A DNA stretch of 64,000 bases from NCBI RefSeq assembly GCF_002222595.2, contig NZ_CP022413.2, forward strand, positions 194,501 through 258,500, in the 5' to 3' direction. Below are positions 46,239 to 56,166 of this stretch, in pieces; within the stretch, counting starts at the first letter, position 1, and every line of letters starts with the position of its first letter. The DNA is from Blautia hansenii DSM 20583 (GTDB lineage Bacteria; Bacillota; Clostridia; Lachnospirales; Lachnospiraceae). Below the pieces are notes generated by a model. It had not been told where the DNA came from. It saw only the letters and a program-made list of their open reading frames with translations, and searched no databases. The position numbers and the translations under genes were made by a program.

Positions 46239-46982
46239 TTAAGCGACATACATACCATTCAGATATTGCTCTTGTGGCTGTCCCTGCATATAGGAAGTCA
46301 TTTCATCTGGCTGTGGCTGTATATTTTGTGCCATTCTTGCTTCCTGTTGCTTTTTAAGCTGTTGTTTGCCGTTTTGAATCAGGAAGGATGCAACATAGGC
46401 TTCCCAATTTACGATATAGGAATCAGCACGTTTTAACAGCATATAAAAATCCATATCTGTCAATTGTATAAAAGCACTTTTTTCAGAGATAAAACTTTGA
46501 GCCTGCATATAAGTGCCGCCGTTATGATTCTTTTTCTTGATACCTTTTCCGTTATTAATTTGAATTCTCCATGGACTGGTCAGTATTTCCTGCTGGTTGT
46601 TATATACGTGGCGGGAAATAAAAAACTGTTGTGCAGTAGAATAGCCATTGCCATCCGGCACACCAAATATTTTACTTTGTGACCATTCAAATTCAGGAAA
46701 GCCAGCGGTAACTCTGGACAGCAGAAATTGAATTTGTTCGGGTGCCAGATGAAAACGGGTGATAATATTTTTATCACCGGTACCACTAGAGTAATCCTGT
46801 ATGGAGATTCCAATAAGGGAGTGAACTTTATGACCATTTTCTTCAAATTCTCCTTTTGCATGAAGCTGTGCATAGCTGTTATAACTTGTGTAGCGGAGGC
46901 GGTCATACAGTGCAATTAATTTTTTACTGGTCTGTACTTTGCATATCTGATCTGTAATTGAGTTTTGATAATTTTCACTCAT
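46239..46982 (-). CDS. Hypothetical element protein
   Basis: 247 residues, ATG 46982 behind GAAAGAAGG. Central beta-rich part (HSLIGISIQDYSSGTGDKNIITRFHL) and a Gln-rich C-terminus (QQLKKQQEAR, QPQPDEMTSYM). No known motif. Encoded directly downstream of the VWA protein, so it may be its partner. Confidence 0.65.
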   Translation of the reverse strand: MSENYQNSITDQICKVQTSKKLIALYDRLRYTSYNSYAQLHAKGEFEENGHKVHSLIGISIQDYSSGTGDKNIITRFHLAPEQIQFLLSRVTAGFPEFEWSQSKIFGVPDGNGYSTAQQFFISRHVYNNQQEILTSPWRIQINNGKGIKKKNHNGGTYMQAQSFISEKSAFIQLTDMDFYMLLKRADSYIVNWEAYVASFLIQNGKQQLKKQQEARMAQNIQPQPDEMTSYMQGQPQEQYLNGMYVA

Positions 46983-46999
46983 GTATGTTTTCCTTCTTT

Positions 47000-49129
47000 C
47001 TATTTCAAATATTGTTTTACAAGCTGTGTCATATTTTTGGGTAAATCTTCTAATTTGGTAATATCTAAAAAACCATCCTGATAAATTCTGCGGATGTTTT
47101 CTTTGTCATCACCAATTGCTGCAGCAAAGATCACAATGCCACGTTTACGATATTCATTCTTGATACCACGAAGATCTGCTTCTGCTTCCGTACCACTGTA
47201 CCCACAATCTGCGGGCTGTCCGTCAGAGATTATGATGAGGAGTTTTTGTGATTCCGGACGCTTTGCCAGGTGTTCCGCAACATAACGAAGTGCAGCTCCA
47301 TCCCGGTTGCCATTACGGGCAGACATATCCATCAGCCGGTAACGGTCAGAGGCATCCAGAGAATCAAATTCAGCATAGGAATACAAAGCAACACCCTTGG
47401 AATCTGTAGAATGCCCATAAATGGTAATAGGAATTCCCAGGCTCGTACAGAAATCATACAGCACGATTGCAGTTTTCCGGGCATGGGTAATACGATCTCC
47501 CCAGCCCATAGAACCACTTTCATCAACCAAAAGTCCCACGGAAAGTTTTTGTTCTTCATCCGGAAGCCTGGTTCTGGTAAAGATACCGCCGTCCTTTCGG
47601 TGTAAAGCCCGCATATCCAGCCTTTTACCAAATAACAGGTTTTTTTGTTTCCCGCCTTCTGCCTCTTCTTTTAATAAAGGAAGAATGGAACTTTGCAGCC
47701 TTTTGGAGGTCCGCAAAAGAGGGGAAGCAACTGTTTGATAAGATTTGATAAAAAAGTCGGAAACGGGATTGATGCGGTGGATTGTTACATGGATGCCTGC
47801 ATGGGCATTTCCGTAATGTATTTCATCCGCCGATTTTTGCAAGTCTTCTGTTAATTCCTGTTCATAATCATTTTGGGCTTTTTCCGTAGCAACATCATTT
47901 AGGATGCGTGCAAGATCATTCGCTGCATTTTCATAACCGGAACCGGCATACTGTGATGCGTATGTGATTCCTGGATTATTTCCATCTAATATTGCTATAG
48001 TTTTAGCAAATTCAATTCTACCCCCTTCTTCCTGCAGTACTTTTTCTGCCTGGTTAATCGCATCTTGCCTGTAATTTGGATCAAGACCAGATAAGTCACA
48101 GGTTATAGGAGTTTTTGATTTTTCTGTAGGACCTGGAATGTTTTTGGGGATTCCTCCGTTTTTACCAGTTGGAAGAGGAGATCCGCTACCTGATTCTTTC
48201 CGCAGCAGATCGTCCAGAGCATCGCCAACTTGGGTACTATCCTGCTTTTTTAAAGACTCTCTGGTTTGCTCTACCATAGGCTGAATATAGTTCCAGCAAA
48301 GTACTAAAAGATAGTTGGAAGCACGGAAGCGTTCTTTCCCCTGTGTGGCAATTAAGGCATCGTCAATATAATCCATGCAGTCTGAGAGTGTGTCCGTGTA
48401 TTCTCCGGAATAATTCGTGCGGTTATTTAGATTACCAGTCCGGCAATAGGACAAAATTAAATTACTCATGATGGAAAACGGCTGATAGCCACAATCAATT
48501 TGTTCCTGTATAGAAGGAATCAATTCAGACATCCGCAGATTATTGATCTGTATTCCCTGCTTAAAAGTTCCGGGATATTCTTCACACATCCGGGCTTCAA
48601 TGTAGATGTCCTCCAGTATATTATTAAACTGTGCAGCACAGCGGGATAGCGTCAGACACGTTGCGTTATCTTTTTCTTCCATGGCATCTAAGATGTCCTG
48701 CAGATTTGCCTTGTATCCAGAAGGAAGATTGTCTGGTGCTTCTGGATAGAAGGAACCATTTTCCATATTGGTCAGATAAAGCTGTAGTGATGCAAAATCA
48801 GAGTAACGCAGATGTCCGATTTCATGTCCGGTCAATCCTGTCAGGCTTTGTGAACGTAGAAATCGGGAAGGAAAGCTTTGGGTTATCGGGTTTGCAGCGT
48901 TACAGTGAATTCTATAATTATCTGTATAAGCGATGTCTGCATTTTCAGAACTGTCCCATTCCATAAGTACCTGAAGTCCATAGCGAGAACGGCCAGTAGC
49001 CGCTTTCGCCAGAGATGTTTGGTATTTTTGGAAAGCCGATGAAAGAAAGAGTTCTTCATCAGTGATTTTTGACTCCGTATCCCGGATCATTCTTTTTAAA
49101 GCTTTTTGAGTGTTATTCAATTTCTTCAC
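47000..49129 (-). CDS. VWA-domain protein with metallopeptidase-like HExxH motif (CobT-like)
   Basis: 709 residues, ATG 49129. The N-terminal third carries GLTGHEIGHLRYSD, an HExxH zinc-protease-type motif. The C-terminal third is a von Willebrand A domain with the MIDAS DESGSMG and later threonine/aspartate positions (IIISDGQPADCGYSG). The middle is Gln/Asn-rich. It resembles CobT-like partners of MoxR AAA+ ATPases, one of which is encoded just upstream. The pair may remodel or load a complex of the element; substrate unknown. Confidence 0.85.
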   Translation of the reverse strand: MKKLNNTQKALKRMIRDTESKITDEELFLSSAFQKYQTSLAKAATGRSRYGLQVLMEWDSSENADIAYTDNYRIHCNAANPITQSFPSRFLRSQSLTGLTGHEIGHLRYSDFASLQLYLTNMENGSFYPEAPDNLPSGYKANLQDILDAMEEKDNATCLTLSRCAAQFNNILEDIYIEARMCEEYPGTFKQGIQINNLRMSELIPSIQEQIDCGYQPFSIMSNLILSYCRTGNLNNRTNYSGEYTDTLSDCMDYIDDALIATQGKERFRASNYLLVLCWNYIQPMVEQTRESLKKQDSTQVGDALDDLLRKESGSGSPLPTGKNGGIPKNIPGPTEKSKTPITCDLSGLDPNYRQDAINQAEKVLQEEGGRIEFAKTIAILDGNNPGITYASQYAGSGYENAANDLARILNDVATEKAQNDYEQELTEDLQKSADEIHYGNAHAGIHVTIHRINPVSDFFIKSYQTVASPLLRTSKRLQSSILPLLKEEAEGGKQKNLLFGKRLDMRALHRKDGGIFTRTRLPDEEQKLSVGLLVDESGSMGWGDRITHARKTAIVLYDFCTSLGIPITIYGHSTDSKGVALYSYAEFDSLDASDRYRLMDMSARNGNRDGAALRYVAEHLAKRPESQKLLIIISDGQPADCGYSGTEAEADLRGIKNEYRKRGIVIFAAAIGDDKENIRRIYQDGFLDITKLEDLPKNMTQLVKQYLK

Positions 49130-49383
49130 CCTTCTTTCTTTTTCATATTTTGGGTTAGGAGATCTTCCATTGTACAGCCGTAATACTGGGCTAACCGAAA
49201 GACGGCGTAAGCAGATGGAAGCGTATGCCCATTTTCATAGTTCATAATTGTTTTTTCCGGTAGATGTAGAAGTCTTGCTACGGCTTTCTGAGAGAGTTTC
49301 GTCTGCTTGGATTTTCTTAAATAAACGAGATTTTCTGCCAGAGTTTTGCGTAGTTCGGCTTCGGTATAAAAGGTGTTCCTCAA
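49126..49383 (-). CDS. Small XRE-family regulator nested between AAA+ and VWA genes
   Basis: About 85 residues. No ATG fits; TTG 49383 (RNTFYTEAELRKTLAENL) starts the conserved part, though a start inside the AAA gene cannot be excluded. The HTH is KLSQKAVARLLHLPEKTIMNYENG. It overlaps the VWA start by four bases, so it is translationally coupled. Probable autoregulator of the operon. Confidence 0.7.
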   Translation of the reverse strand: MRNTFYTEAELRKTLAENLVYLRKSKQTKLSQKAVARLLHLPEKTIMNYENGHTLPSAYAVFRLAQYYGCTMEDLLTQNMKKKEG

Positions 49384-49390
49384 TAGTGTG

Positions 49391-51208
49391 TTATGATGCA
49401 AGAACTGTATCCAAGCAAGAACCTTCAATTTCGATACGGCTTTCAGAATCGGCAGTGACGGAAGATAAAATGGTATAATGAGCAGCTTCCTGTATATCGC
49501 CACATACCATAAAAGACTGAACCCAGGCAATTAATTCCCGGACTCCACAGCAGCCATCTGTTATCAGGTTATCCTGACAATACTGTGCGATGGAACGTAC
49601 AATCTGTGTCATGGTACGTACTGATTTTTTATCGGAACATCCGGTAATAGCAAGAACACGCTCTACCATGGTCTCTTCATCCGGTTCATCCATATCTATG
49701 ACCATATTCATCCTTGAAATGACAGACTGGTTCATGGGACGACAGCCGGCATAGTCATGATTAGTTGTGACTACAATGGTAGTATCCGGATGCCGATGGA
49801 TGACTTCCCCGTTTGGCAGAAATACACTGTTACAACGGTCCAACAGGGAATTAAGCCCTACCAGTACACCAGGATTGGCAATCACCGTAGGCTCCTGTAT
49901 TTCTACCAGATAGCCGTTTCGGATGGCTTCAACCAGTGGTGTATCCACATAGCGGAACTGTTGGCTGCTGGAGGTAGCAGCTTGTTTCTGTTTCATTTCC
50001 TCAGATATATGATGGATCAATTCTTCATAAACTGTATTTTCTGATACTTTTTCATCATAAGTACCCGTTAATTTTTCATAGGCAGTAGCCGGATCTAGGG
50101 TAATGTCTTGAAAAGAGGGCAGTTCCCCTACCAAAGAAAGCTGTTTTTCATCTACATCAGGTAAAATCTGTCCAAGAAGGTCAAAAATTTCTGTATTTGC
50201 CGAGCAGGTGATGCATCGGTAAGGAAGGTGAAGTCCTGCAGCAATGGCTTTGGCACCTTCGGTCTTTCCCGTTCCAGCAGGCCCACGGAGCATAAAATTC
50301 CGCATAGGCTGCTTGCTGTCAGTTGTTAATTTAGCATGTTCGCATATTCTTTGGATTTCTTTTGGGATTACATACCAATCTTCGAGAATAGGAACGGTTG
50401 ATTCTTCTTGGGGAGTTAATGTCCGAGAATTGGACAGGATGTATTTATCGACAAAATCTTCTTTGGGAATTGAAACGGCGGAAGCAGTATAGTGATGTCC
50501 ACCTTTTAATACCTGAAAGGTACCCTGGATAATTTCCGTTGGTGCATAAACACCTTTTTGGATATTCAGTGGTGTAAGTCTTTGGAGCACGCCATTTGCA
50601 GGAGTGTCAACTTTGATGTTCCCGATAGGAAGGGAATCACCATAACGGATCCTGCGGTACACGTTATCACAAAGAACCGCAGCCGTTTCTGCAGCTTTGG
50701 GCAGGTCAGGAAAACCGTCATCACGGTGTTGCTTTAATTCCTGATATTTTTCATTGAATTCGTCATCAGAAAGAAACGTAGGCATTAAAGCAAAATAAAG
50801 AGCACTTCCGGAATCATCATCTTTTTTAAACTGATATGGCTCTGGTTTACTGTCCAGATCCAAAGGTTTTTCATACTTTCCAGCTATAAATTTCCCAGTC
50901 ATACGGTTGTAGACCACTACATGCAACAACTCAGTACGGCTTGGATATTCTGCGATTGTAAAATTGTTTGCCTGGCTTCCAATGGCTCCGAGTTCTTCCT
51001 CTGTTTTTCCAGCAGGTGGATTTTCCAAATCCATATAAGTAAAAACTGCCTGCAAAGTAGCAGAATGCAGAGTGGCTTGCTTTCTTGGCTGAATGCAGTA
51101 TTTGGAAGAAATGCCCTTAAAAATAGCATCACGTCCGGAATAACAATCAAAAGGTTTTGGCAGTGGCCGTTCAAAAGCCCATTTTGGAAAAAAATTCACA
51201 TTTGGCAT
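49391..51208 (-). CDS. MoxR/CobS-like AAA+ ATPase
   Basis: 605 residues, ATG 51208 behind AGGAGGAAATC. The ATPase core begins near residue 305 with FMLRGPAGTGKTEGAKAIA (Walker A); IVVTTNHDYAGCRPMNQSVISRM includes sensor 1. About 290 N-terminal residues are unrecognised. AAA+/VWA gene pairs of the MoxR class act as metal-insertion or complex-remodelling chaperones. Here the pair is part of the element's minus-strand operon. Confidence 0.88.
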   Translation of the reverse strand: MPNVNFFPKWAFERPLPKPFDCYSGRDAIFKGISSKYCIQPRKQATLHSATLQAVFTYMDLENPPAGKTEEELGAIGSQANNFTIAEYPSRTELLHVVVYNRMTGKFIAGKYEKPLDLDSKPEPYQFKKDDDSGSALYFALMPTFLSDDEFNEKYQELKQHRDDGFPDLPKAAETAAVLCDNVYRRIRYGDSLPIGNIKVDTPANGVLQRLTPLNIQKGVYAPTEIIQGTFQVLKGGHHYTASAVSIPKEDFVDKYILSNSRTLTPQEESTVPILEDWYVIPKEIQRICEHAKLTTDSKQPMRNFMLRGPAGTGKTEGAKAIAAGLHLPYRCITCSANTEIFDLLGQILPDVDEKQLSLVGELPSFQDITLDPATAYEKLTGTYDEKVSENTVYEELIHHISEEMKQKQAATSSSQQFRYVDTPLVEAIRNGYLVEIQEPTVIANPGVLVGLNSLLDRCNSVFLPNGEVIHRHPDTTIVVTTNHDYAGCRPMNQSVISRMNMVIDMDEPDEETMVERVLAITGCSDKKSVRTMTQIVRSIAQYCQDNLITDGCCGVRELIAWVQSFMVCGDIQEAAHYTILSSVTADSESRIEIEGSCLDTVLAS

Positions 51209-51219
51209 AAGATTTCCTC

Positions 51220-52005
51220 CTATTCTTTCACCCAGGATAATTCGAGGGCCTGGTCCTTTTCTTTTGCGGTCAATTCATCTTTTTGGAAGATGGAAATGAG
51301 AACATCCCAATAGTTTCGTGGCGGGAAATAATCAAAACAATCCTTGATTTCCGCTGTATCACCATTTTGGATGTAAATTTGCCCGTTTTCATTAATATAG
51401 AGTTTATGGTGTCCTTTCGCATGGAGCTGCCCGATAAGGTTCTCCAGCTTTTTCTTGCCAATTAAGGAATACCAGGATTCCGGATCAGCAAAAGGAACAT
51501 CGTCCTCATCGGTAACTGTGACAGTCTTTTTGAGGCTGGCAATGGTCAGCATTTGAAGTTCCAGATATCCGTATTGGTTCATACGTGCTTCCGCAAAGTT
51601 GTAGTCCTCCGTATGAAAGGTTCTCAGACGTATGGGATTTCCGCAAAGAAGCTGATTCATGGATGGCGGCTTCTGGAATTCCCATGTTGCATTTGGAAAT
51701 GCAGCCTGTAGTTTGTCGGTAATCTGATAGCTGATTTGTCTCCAAAGCAATTCTTCTGTTTCGGAAACTGGCTCAGATGATTTCAAAGAAGACCAAGGGC
51801 TTGTTTTGCCCTGGTTCTTGAGTAGGTTTAGAGTCAGTTTATGGATTTTGGGAAGAAGTGTGGAAAGAAATAGCAGCAGGATGCCAAGGATTCCGATACT
51901 TGCGACTGCATTACGATTTCCATTTCCTGGTATGAATATAGTTGCAATTAACAAAATTATTGTGAGCATACTTAGAACTTTAAGAAATTTCTTTTGTGTA
52001 TTCAC
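51220..52005 (-). CDS. Membrane-anchored hypothetical protein
   Basis: 261 residues, ATG 52005. Two N-terminal membrane segments (about 10-25 and 35-52) are followed by a ~200-residue soluble domain (YGYLELQMLTIASLKKTVTVTDED, LYINENGQIYIQNGD). It sits 11 bases before the AAA+ gene. Could tether the AAA+/VWA system to the membrane; function unknown. Confidence 0.7.
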   Translation of the reverse strand: MNTQKKFLKVLSMLTIILLIATIFIPGNGNRNAVASIGILGILLLFLSTLLPKIHKLTLNLLKNQGKTSPWSSLKSSEPVSETEELLWRQISYQITDKLQAAFPNATWEFQKPPSMNQLLCGNPIRLRTFHTEDYNFAEARMNQYGYLELQMLTIASLKKTVTVTDEDDVPFADPESWYSLIGKKKLENLIGQLHAKGHHKLYINENGQIYIQNGDTAEIKDCFDYFPPRNYWDVLISIFQKDELTAKEKDQALELSWVKE

Positions 52006-52036
52006 TTCATTTCCTCCATGGTTGTTTCAATAGAAA

Positions 52037-52082
52037 AAGGAATTGCAGCAGACCAGTAGATACTGGAAAGTCGCAATTCCTT
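52037..52082 (-). terminator. Hairpin between SSB and downstream genes
   Basis: AAGGAATTGC (52037-52046) and GCAATTCCTT (52073-52082) pair, with an inner CCAGT-AGAT-ACTGG stem. A short T-run follows on the minus strand. Confidence 0.75.
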
Positions 52083-52104
52083 CATTTTAGGGATCTTTGA
52101 TAAT

Positions 52105-52749
52105 TTACGGGAATGGAAGCTGCTGTGGTGGTGTATTTTCCGGAATATTGGTAAATCCATCACCAGATACATTGCCAGCCGTAAATCCCTGTGGTGCATA
52201 AGCCGATCCCCCTGCCGGAGCATAAGACATCTGTTGTGCGGCCTGTGGCATCATATTGTTATTGGCTGGCATTGCGCCAGTAGGCACGGTACCGGAAGGA
52301 TTCATTCCCATTGCCGGGTTTCCATTATAAGTAGCACCGTTTGCTGGTACTGGTGGAACATTCGGATTTCCGACCATTGGATTCCCCGGTACAGGTGTTG
52401 CTGCATTGGTATCATTACGATTCGCAGGTAAGAACTGCCAGTCCTTTACCATAATTTGCGGCGTGATAGCTGCTTGACCTGCATTATTGCCTTTCTGGTG
52501 AATATACGGATGGAGTTCTAAATCTCCGTAGACCATGAGACACGTTGATTTTTTGACACCGGCTTTTATCAGTCGATCTGCAAGAAACTTGTTGCAGTAA
52601 CACTGATAGAAGATGGGTTCTTCCTTTCCGTTTTGACCTCTCTGGTTGGTAGCAAGCCCCAGACTGATGTATTCAGTTCCGGAGTTCTTTGCTTGTTGCA
52701 TAACCGGATCGGCAGTTACCCTTCCTGTTACAATGATAATAGATGACAT
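52105..52749 (-). CDS. ssb: Single-stranded DNA-binding protein-like
   Basis: 214 residues, ATG 52749 behind AAAGGAGAA. The N-terminal OB fold (IIIVTGRVTADPVMQQAKNSGTEYISLGLA) is followed by a very long Pro/Asn/Met/Gly-rich tail. The C-terminus PPQQLPFP lacks the acidic residues of the usual DDDIPF tip, so contacts with host repair proteins may be altered. First gene of the minus-strand operon; likely coats element ssDNA. Confidence 0.85.
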   Translation of the reverse strand: MSSIIIVTGRVTADPVMQQAKNSGTEYISLGLATNQRGQNGKEEPIFYQCYCNKFLADRLIKAGVKKSTCLMVYGDLELHPYIHQKGNNAGQAAITPQIMVKDWQFLPANRNDTNAATPVPGNPMVGNPNVPPVPANGATYNGNPAMGMNPSGTVPTGAMPANNNMMPQAAQQMSYAPAGGSAYAPQGFTAGNVSGDGFTNIPENTPPQQLPFP

Positions 52750-52794
52750 AAAAATTCTCCTTTCTGCCCTTTGGGCGATAAAATAGTGATAAAT

Positions 52795-52956
52795 AAAAAA
52801 AGTGCCATTATAGCACCGTATAAAACGGCATTATAATGACACGATTTTCCAACTTAAACTGCATGTGTACTGGAGATAGTATCCAGACACCCTATAAAGG
52901 GATAACACAAAACTTAAATACAATATTATAGTAACACAAGATATAGCGAAGGTCAA
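52795..52956 (-). promoter_or_regulatory. Promoter and terminator leader of the SSB operon (attenuator candidate C)
   Basis: Reading leftwards: TATAAT at 52930-52925 (upstream TTGACC at 52956-52951 is 20 bases away, so the -35 is unsure). The leader has CCCT/AGGG and CTGGA/TCCAG hairpins, GCAGTTTAAGTTGG, and a 17-bp terminator stem (52802-52818 with 52826-52842) followed by seven T. The order matches leader B. Confidence 0.65.
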
Positions 52957-53043
52957 TAATAAAAATACAGTATGTTGTGTTGCGCTGAAAGAAAATACAT
53001 GAGGGGAGACTCCACGAAAATTTGTGTATCTCCCCTGCTTCTT

Positions 53044-53223
53044 TTATGCGTCTTTTTTATTAGGACAGTTTTTGGTGTCTGTTTTCGGCTTCATAGACCA
53101 AAATAGGACGTTCATAAGAATTACAATTAGTAATACAGCAGCTAAAGCCACCCAGAATCCTATGTTCAGACCAAGCCATTCCGTAGTTCCAAAAAGTGTC
53201 ATCCAAAGTTCTTTCCAGTTCAT
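53044..53223 (-). CDS. Small single-helix membrane protein linked to magnesium ATPase
   Basis: 59 residues, ATG 53223 behind GGAGGTGCAAC, 12 bases after the MgtA stop. It begins MNWKELWMTLFGTTEWLG, has one membrane helix (about 20-43) and a basic Lys/Asn tail. Small membrane peptides such as MgtS and MgtR of enterobacteria regulate Mg transporters; this one has no visible homology to them but the same position and size. Regulatory role inferred. Confidence 0.75.
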   Translation of the reverse strand: MNWKELWMTLFGTTEWLGLNIGFWVALAAVLLIVILMNVLFWSMKPKTDTKNCPNKKDA

Positions 53224-53235
53224 TGTTGCACCTCC

Positions 53236-56001
53236 TTAAAGCAATTCGCCAAAATGACGGACATAAGCCTTTTTCAAGCTTGTTGCCAAAGCCATATACA
53301 ATAAGATACACGGAAGCAGATATGCAAAGTATGCTGCTGGCAGTGCCACAAACCCAAGGAGCTTTCCAAATATCGTAAATGGTATGACGGTTAGAATCGT
53401 AATCCCTGTCATTGTAAGCAATGTCACAGGAGCAGATGCCCGGCTCTGGATAAATGGGAGCTTCGGTGTACGGATCATGTGGATCACTAATGTCTGGCTC
53501 CACATAGATTCTACAAACCAGCCAGCCTGGAACATTCCGATATACTGTGTCTGCATAGCCGTCAGCTCTGCTCCACTAAAATGAGCCGGCAGGTCATTGA
53601 ACAGGATACCCTTGGATACAAAGAACGGGCAGAATACAAAGTACATGAAAATGTAAGTGGTAAAGTCAAAGATGGAGCTGGTTGGTCCGATCCAGATCAT
53701 AAAACTGCCTACACTGGAGGCATCCCATTTCCGTGGTTTGGCAATAAATTCTTCATCTACATTGTCCCATGGGATTGCCGTACAGGACAGGTCGTAGATC
53801 AGGTTCAGGAAAATCAAATGTACACTTTCCATTGGCAGGAATGGCAAAAGAGCCGATGCAGCCAGTACGGAAAACATATTTCCAAAATTGGAAGAAGCCG
53901 TCATTTTGATGTATTTGATCATATTGGCATAGGTTTTCCGACCTTCAATGATGCCCTGCTCCAAAACCATCAGATCTTTTTCTAAAAGAATGATGTCTGC
54001 CGATTCTTTCGCCACGTCTACCGCTGTATCTACGGAGATTCCGATGTCCGCAGATTTCATGGCAGCAGCATCATTGATTCCATCACCCATAAATCCAACG
54101 GTATGACCATTCTCACGAAGAACAGAAACAATACGGGCTTTCTGCTCCGGTGTCAGTTTCGCAAATACATCGGTGGTTTCTGCCGCCCTGGCAAGTTCCG
54201 CATCATTCATGTGTTCCAGATCAGAACCCAGGAGCATATTGCGGACCTTCAGCCCGACCTGTTTACAGATGGTCCGGGTTACTTTTTCATTATCGCCTGT
54301 AAGGATTTTGGTAAGAACCCCATGGTTTTTCAATGCCTGGATAGCATCGGCAGTAGATTCTTTCGGTGGATCTAAAAATGCCAGATAACCAATCAGCACC
54401 ATATCGCATTCATCTTTGACACCAAAAGCTCCCACTGGAGATGGGTTGCTCTTTTGGGCGATAGCCAAAACACGAAAGCCTTTTTCATTTAATCCATCTA
54501 CAGTTTTCAAAATCCGGCTGCGCACTTCATCACGCAGAGGTTGTACATGCCCGTCACATTCTGCAAAGCTACAGATTGAAAGCATCTCTTCCACAGCACC
54601 TTTTGTTACCATCTGTGTCTTTCCGTTTTTATCCTGTACCACAGTGGATAAACGGCGGCGTTTAAAGTCAAAGGGAATCTCATCCACCTTGACGTAGGTT
54701 TCTGACAGGTCAATCAGACGCTTATCTGCCGCCTCCATCTCCTCTGTTTTATGGATAATAGCCAGATCCATGAGATTTTTATATCCTGTCTGAAAGTAAC
54801 TGTTCAGATAGGCATGACGAAGGACTCTGGTATCATCTTCTCCATTTACATTTAGATGATATTCCAATACCACCTTGTCCTGTGTCAGTGTCCCTGTCTT
54901 GTCTGTGCAGAGGATATCCATAGCACCAAAATTCTGAATGGAATTGAGGTTTTTTACAATGGTTTGCTTTTTACTCATGGAAACAGCGCCTTTTGCAAGG
55001 CAGGTGGTTACAATCATCGGAAGCATTTCCGGTGTGAGTCCTACTGCAATGGAAATCCCAAACAGGAACGCCTCCAGCCAATCCCCCTTTGTAATGCCAT
55101 TCACAAAGAATACCAGCGGAACCATAACCAGCATAAAACGGATCAGTACCCATGACACAGCATTGACACCTTTCGTAAAACTGGTTTCCACAGCTTCTCC
55201 GGCAACAGCAGCGGCCATAGAGCCAAATAGCGTATGATCACCGACACAGATAACGACAGCCGTTGCACTTCCGGAGATTACATTGCTGCCCATAAATGCA
55301 ATATTGGTGTAATCCGTTACACTGTCCTTATGTGGGCTTACATGAGGGAGCTTTTCAACCGGCTCACTTTCTCCGGTAAGGCTTGCCTGGCTGACAAATA
55401 GATCTTTTGCATCCAGGATACGGACATCTGCCGGAATCATGTCCCCAGCAGATAAATGGACAATATCACCTACCACCAGGTCATCCATGGGTATCTCTGT
55501 TTTTTCCTGTCCTATGCGGGTGACGGTACAGGTGGTTGTGATCATTGCAAGCAGCTTTTCCGCCGCATTTCCGCTGCGGGATTCCTGCACAAAGCGAAGG
55601 GTACCGGAAATAAATACCATAGTTAAAATGATAACGACTGTCAAAAAATCAAAGTCCTCTGGTACGCTTCCAAAGAGTGAAAAATACGGGAAAATCATAT
55701 CCGTAATCGTGGAAACAAAAGCAAGGCAAAATAAAATAGCAGTAAAAGGGTTGATAAATGCACCCGCCACACGTTTTGCTAGGGATTTCTTTTTTTCGTG
55801 GGTGACTTTGTTCGTACCGTATTTGGAACGGTTTACGGATACGGTATCTGCTTCTAACCCCCTAAGTGTGGTATGAAAGATTTTTAAAACCGCTTTTACC
55901 GGGTTGGTTGCTGCAGATTGGATGCGACGGTTCTGTTCGTCACGGATGACTGCCTTTTCTACAGTCTGGCGAACAGCCATACGATTTTCTTTTTTGTTCA
56001 T
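53236..56001 (-). CDS. mgtA: Magnesium-translocating P-type ATPase 1
   Basis: 921 residues from ATG 56001 behind AAGGAGGTAAG; an upstream in-frame start overlaps the leader peptide and is unlikely. Type IIIB P-ATPase: [11 protein letters not shown] (actuator), [12 protein letters not shown] (membrane helix 4), [11 protein letters not shown] (phosphorylated Asp), [24 protein letters not shown] (hinge). Ten membrane helices are expected. Imports Mg2+. It shares an operon with a second homologue, a winged-helix regulator and a small membrane peptide. Confidence 0.95.
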   Translation of the reverse strand: MNKKENRMAVRQTVEKAVIRDEQNRRIQSAATNPVKAVLKIFHTTLRGLEADTVSVNRSKYGTNKVTHEKKKSLAKRVAGAFINPFTAILFCLAFVSTITDMIFPYFSLFGSVPEDFDFLTVVIILTMVFISGTLRFVQESRSGNAAEKLLAMITTTCTVTRIGQEKTEIPMDDLVVGDIVHLSAGDMIPADVRILDAKDLFVSQASLTGESEPVEKLPHVSPHKDSVTDYTNIAFMGSNVISGSATAVVICVGDHTLFGSMAAAVAGEAVETSFTKGVNAVSWVLIRFMLVMVPLVFFVNGITKGDWLEAFLFGISIAVGLTPEMLPMIVTTCLAKGAVSMSKKQTIVKNLNSIQNFGAMDILCTDKTGTLTQDKVVLEYHLNVNGEDDTRVLRHAYLNSYFQTGYKNLMDLAIIHKTEEMEAADKRLIDLSETYVKVDEIPFDFKRRRLSTVVQDKNGKTQMVTKGAVEEMLSICSFAECDGHVQPLRDEVRSRILKTVDGLNEKGFRVLAIAQKSNPSPVGAFGVKDECDMVLIGYLAFLDPPKESTADAIQALKNHGVLTKILTGDNEKVTRTICKQVGLKVRNMLLGSDLEHMNDAELARAAETTDVFAKLTPEQKARIVSVLRENGHTVGFMGDGINDAAAMKSADIGISVDTAVDVAKESADIILLEKDLMVLEQGIIEGRKTYANMIKYIKMTASSNFGNMFSVLAASALLPFLPMESVHLIFLNLIYDLSCTAIPWDNVDEEFIAKPRKWDASSVGSFMIWIGPTSSIFDFTTYIFMYFVFCPFFVSKGILFNDLPAHFSGAELTAMQTQYIGMFQAGWFVESMWSQTLVIHMIRTPKLPFIQSRASAPVTLLTMTGITILTVIPFTIFGKLLGFVALPAAYFAYLLPCILLYMALATSLKKAYVRHFGELL

Positions 56002-56042
56002 TGGTCTTACCTCCTTGAATTTTTGTAGGGGCAAGGAAGATT

Positions 56043-56114
56043 CTATGAGGGACACGGAATCTGTGGACACTCATACAATATTCTCTGCCTTCGTGGACTG
56101 CCTTCAGAGTCCAT
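56043..56114 (-). CDS. Proline-containing leader peptide upstream of mgtA
   Basis: 23 codons: ATG 56114, six bases after GAGGTG, to TAG 56043, 41 bases before the mgtA ribosome site and start. It begins [13 protein letters not shown] and has prolines at 7, 17, 20 and 22, with a C-x-x-x-x-C-type end. The layout recalls the proline-rich MgtL leader of Salmonella mgtA, which couples translation to Mg2+ or proline supply. No homology is claimed. Confidence 0.5.
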   Translation of the reverse strand: MDSEGSPRRQRILYECPQIPCPS

Positions 56115-56166
56115 GTCTTTCACCTCACAATCTTTAAAAGCTATCTATGTAAAACCGCAATGGGAA

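Noticed and set aside
53060..53503. 147-codon minus-strand frame over the mgtA 3' end
   Set aside because: Out of frame with the clear MgtA C-terminus and the 59-residue peptide; its composition is that of a shadow frame.
56002..56166. M-box (Mg2+ riboswitch) before mgtA
   Set aside because: The space to the upstream gene is only 165 bases, is occupied by a leader ORF, and the conserved M-box helices are not apparent.
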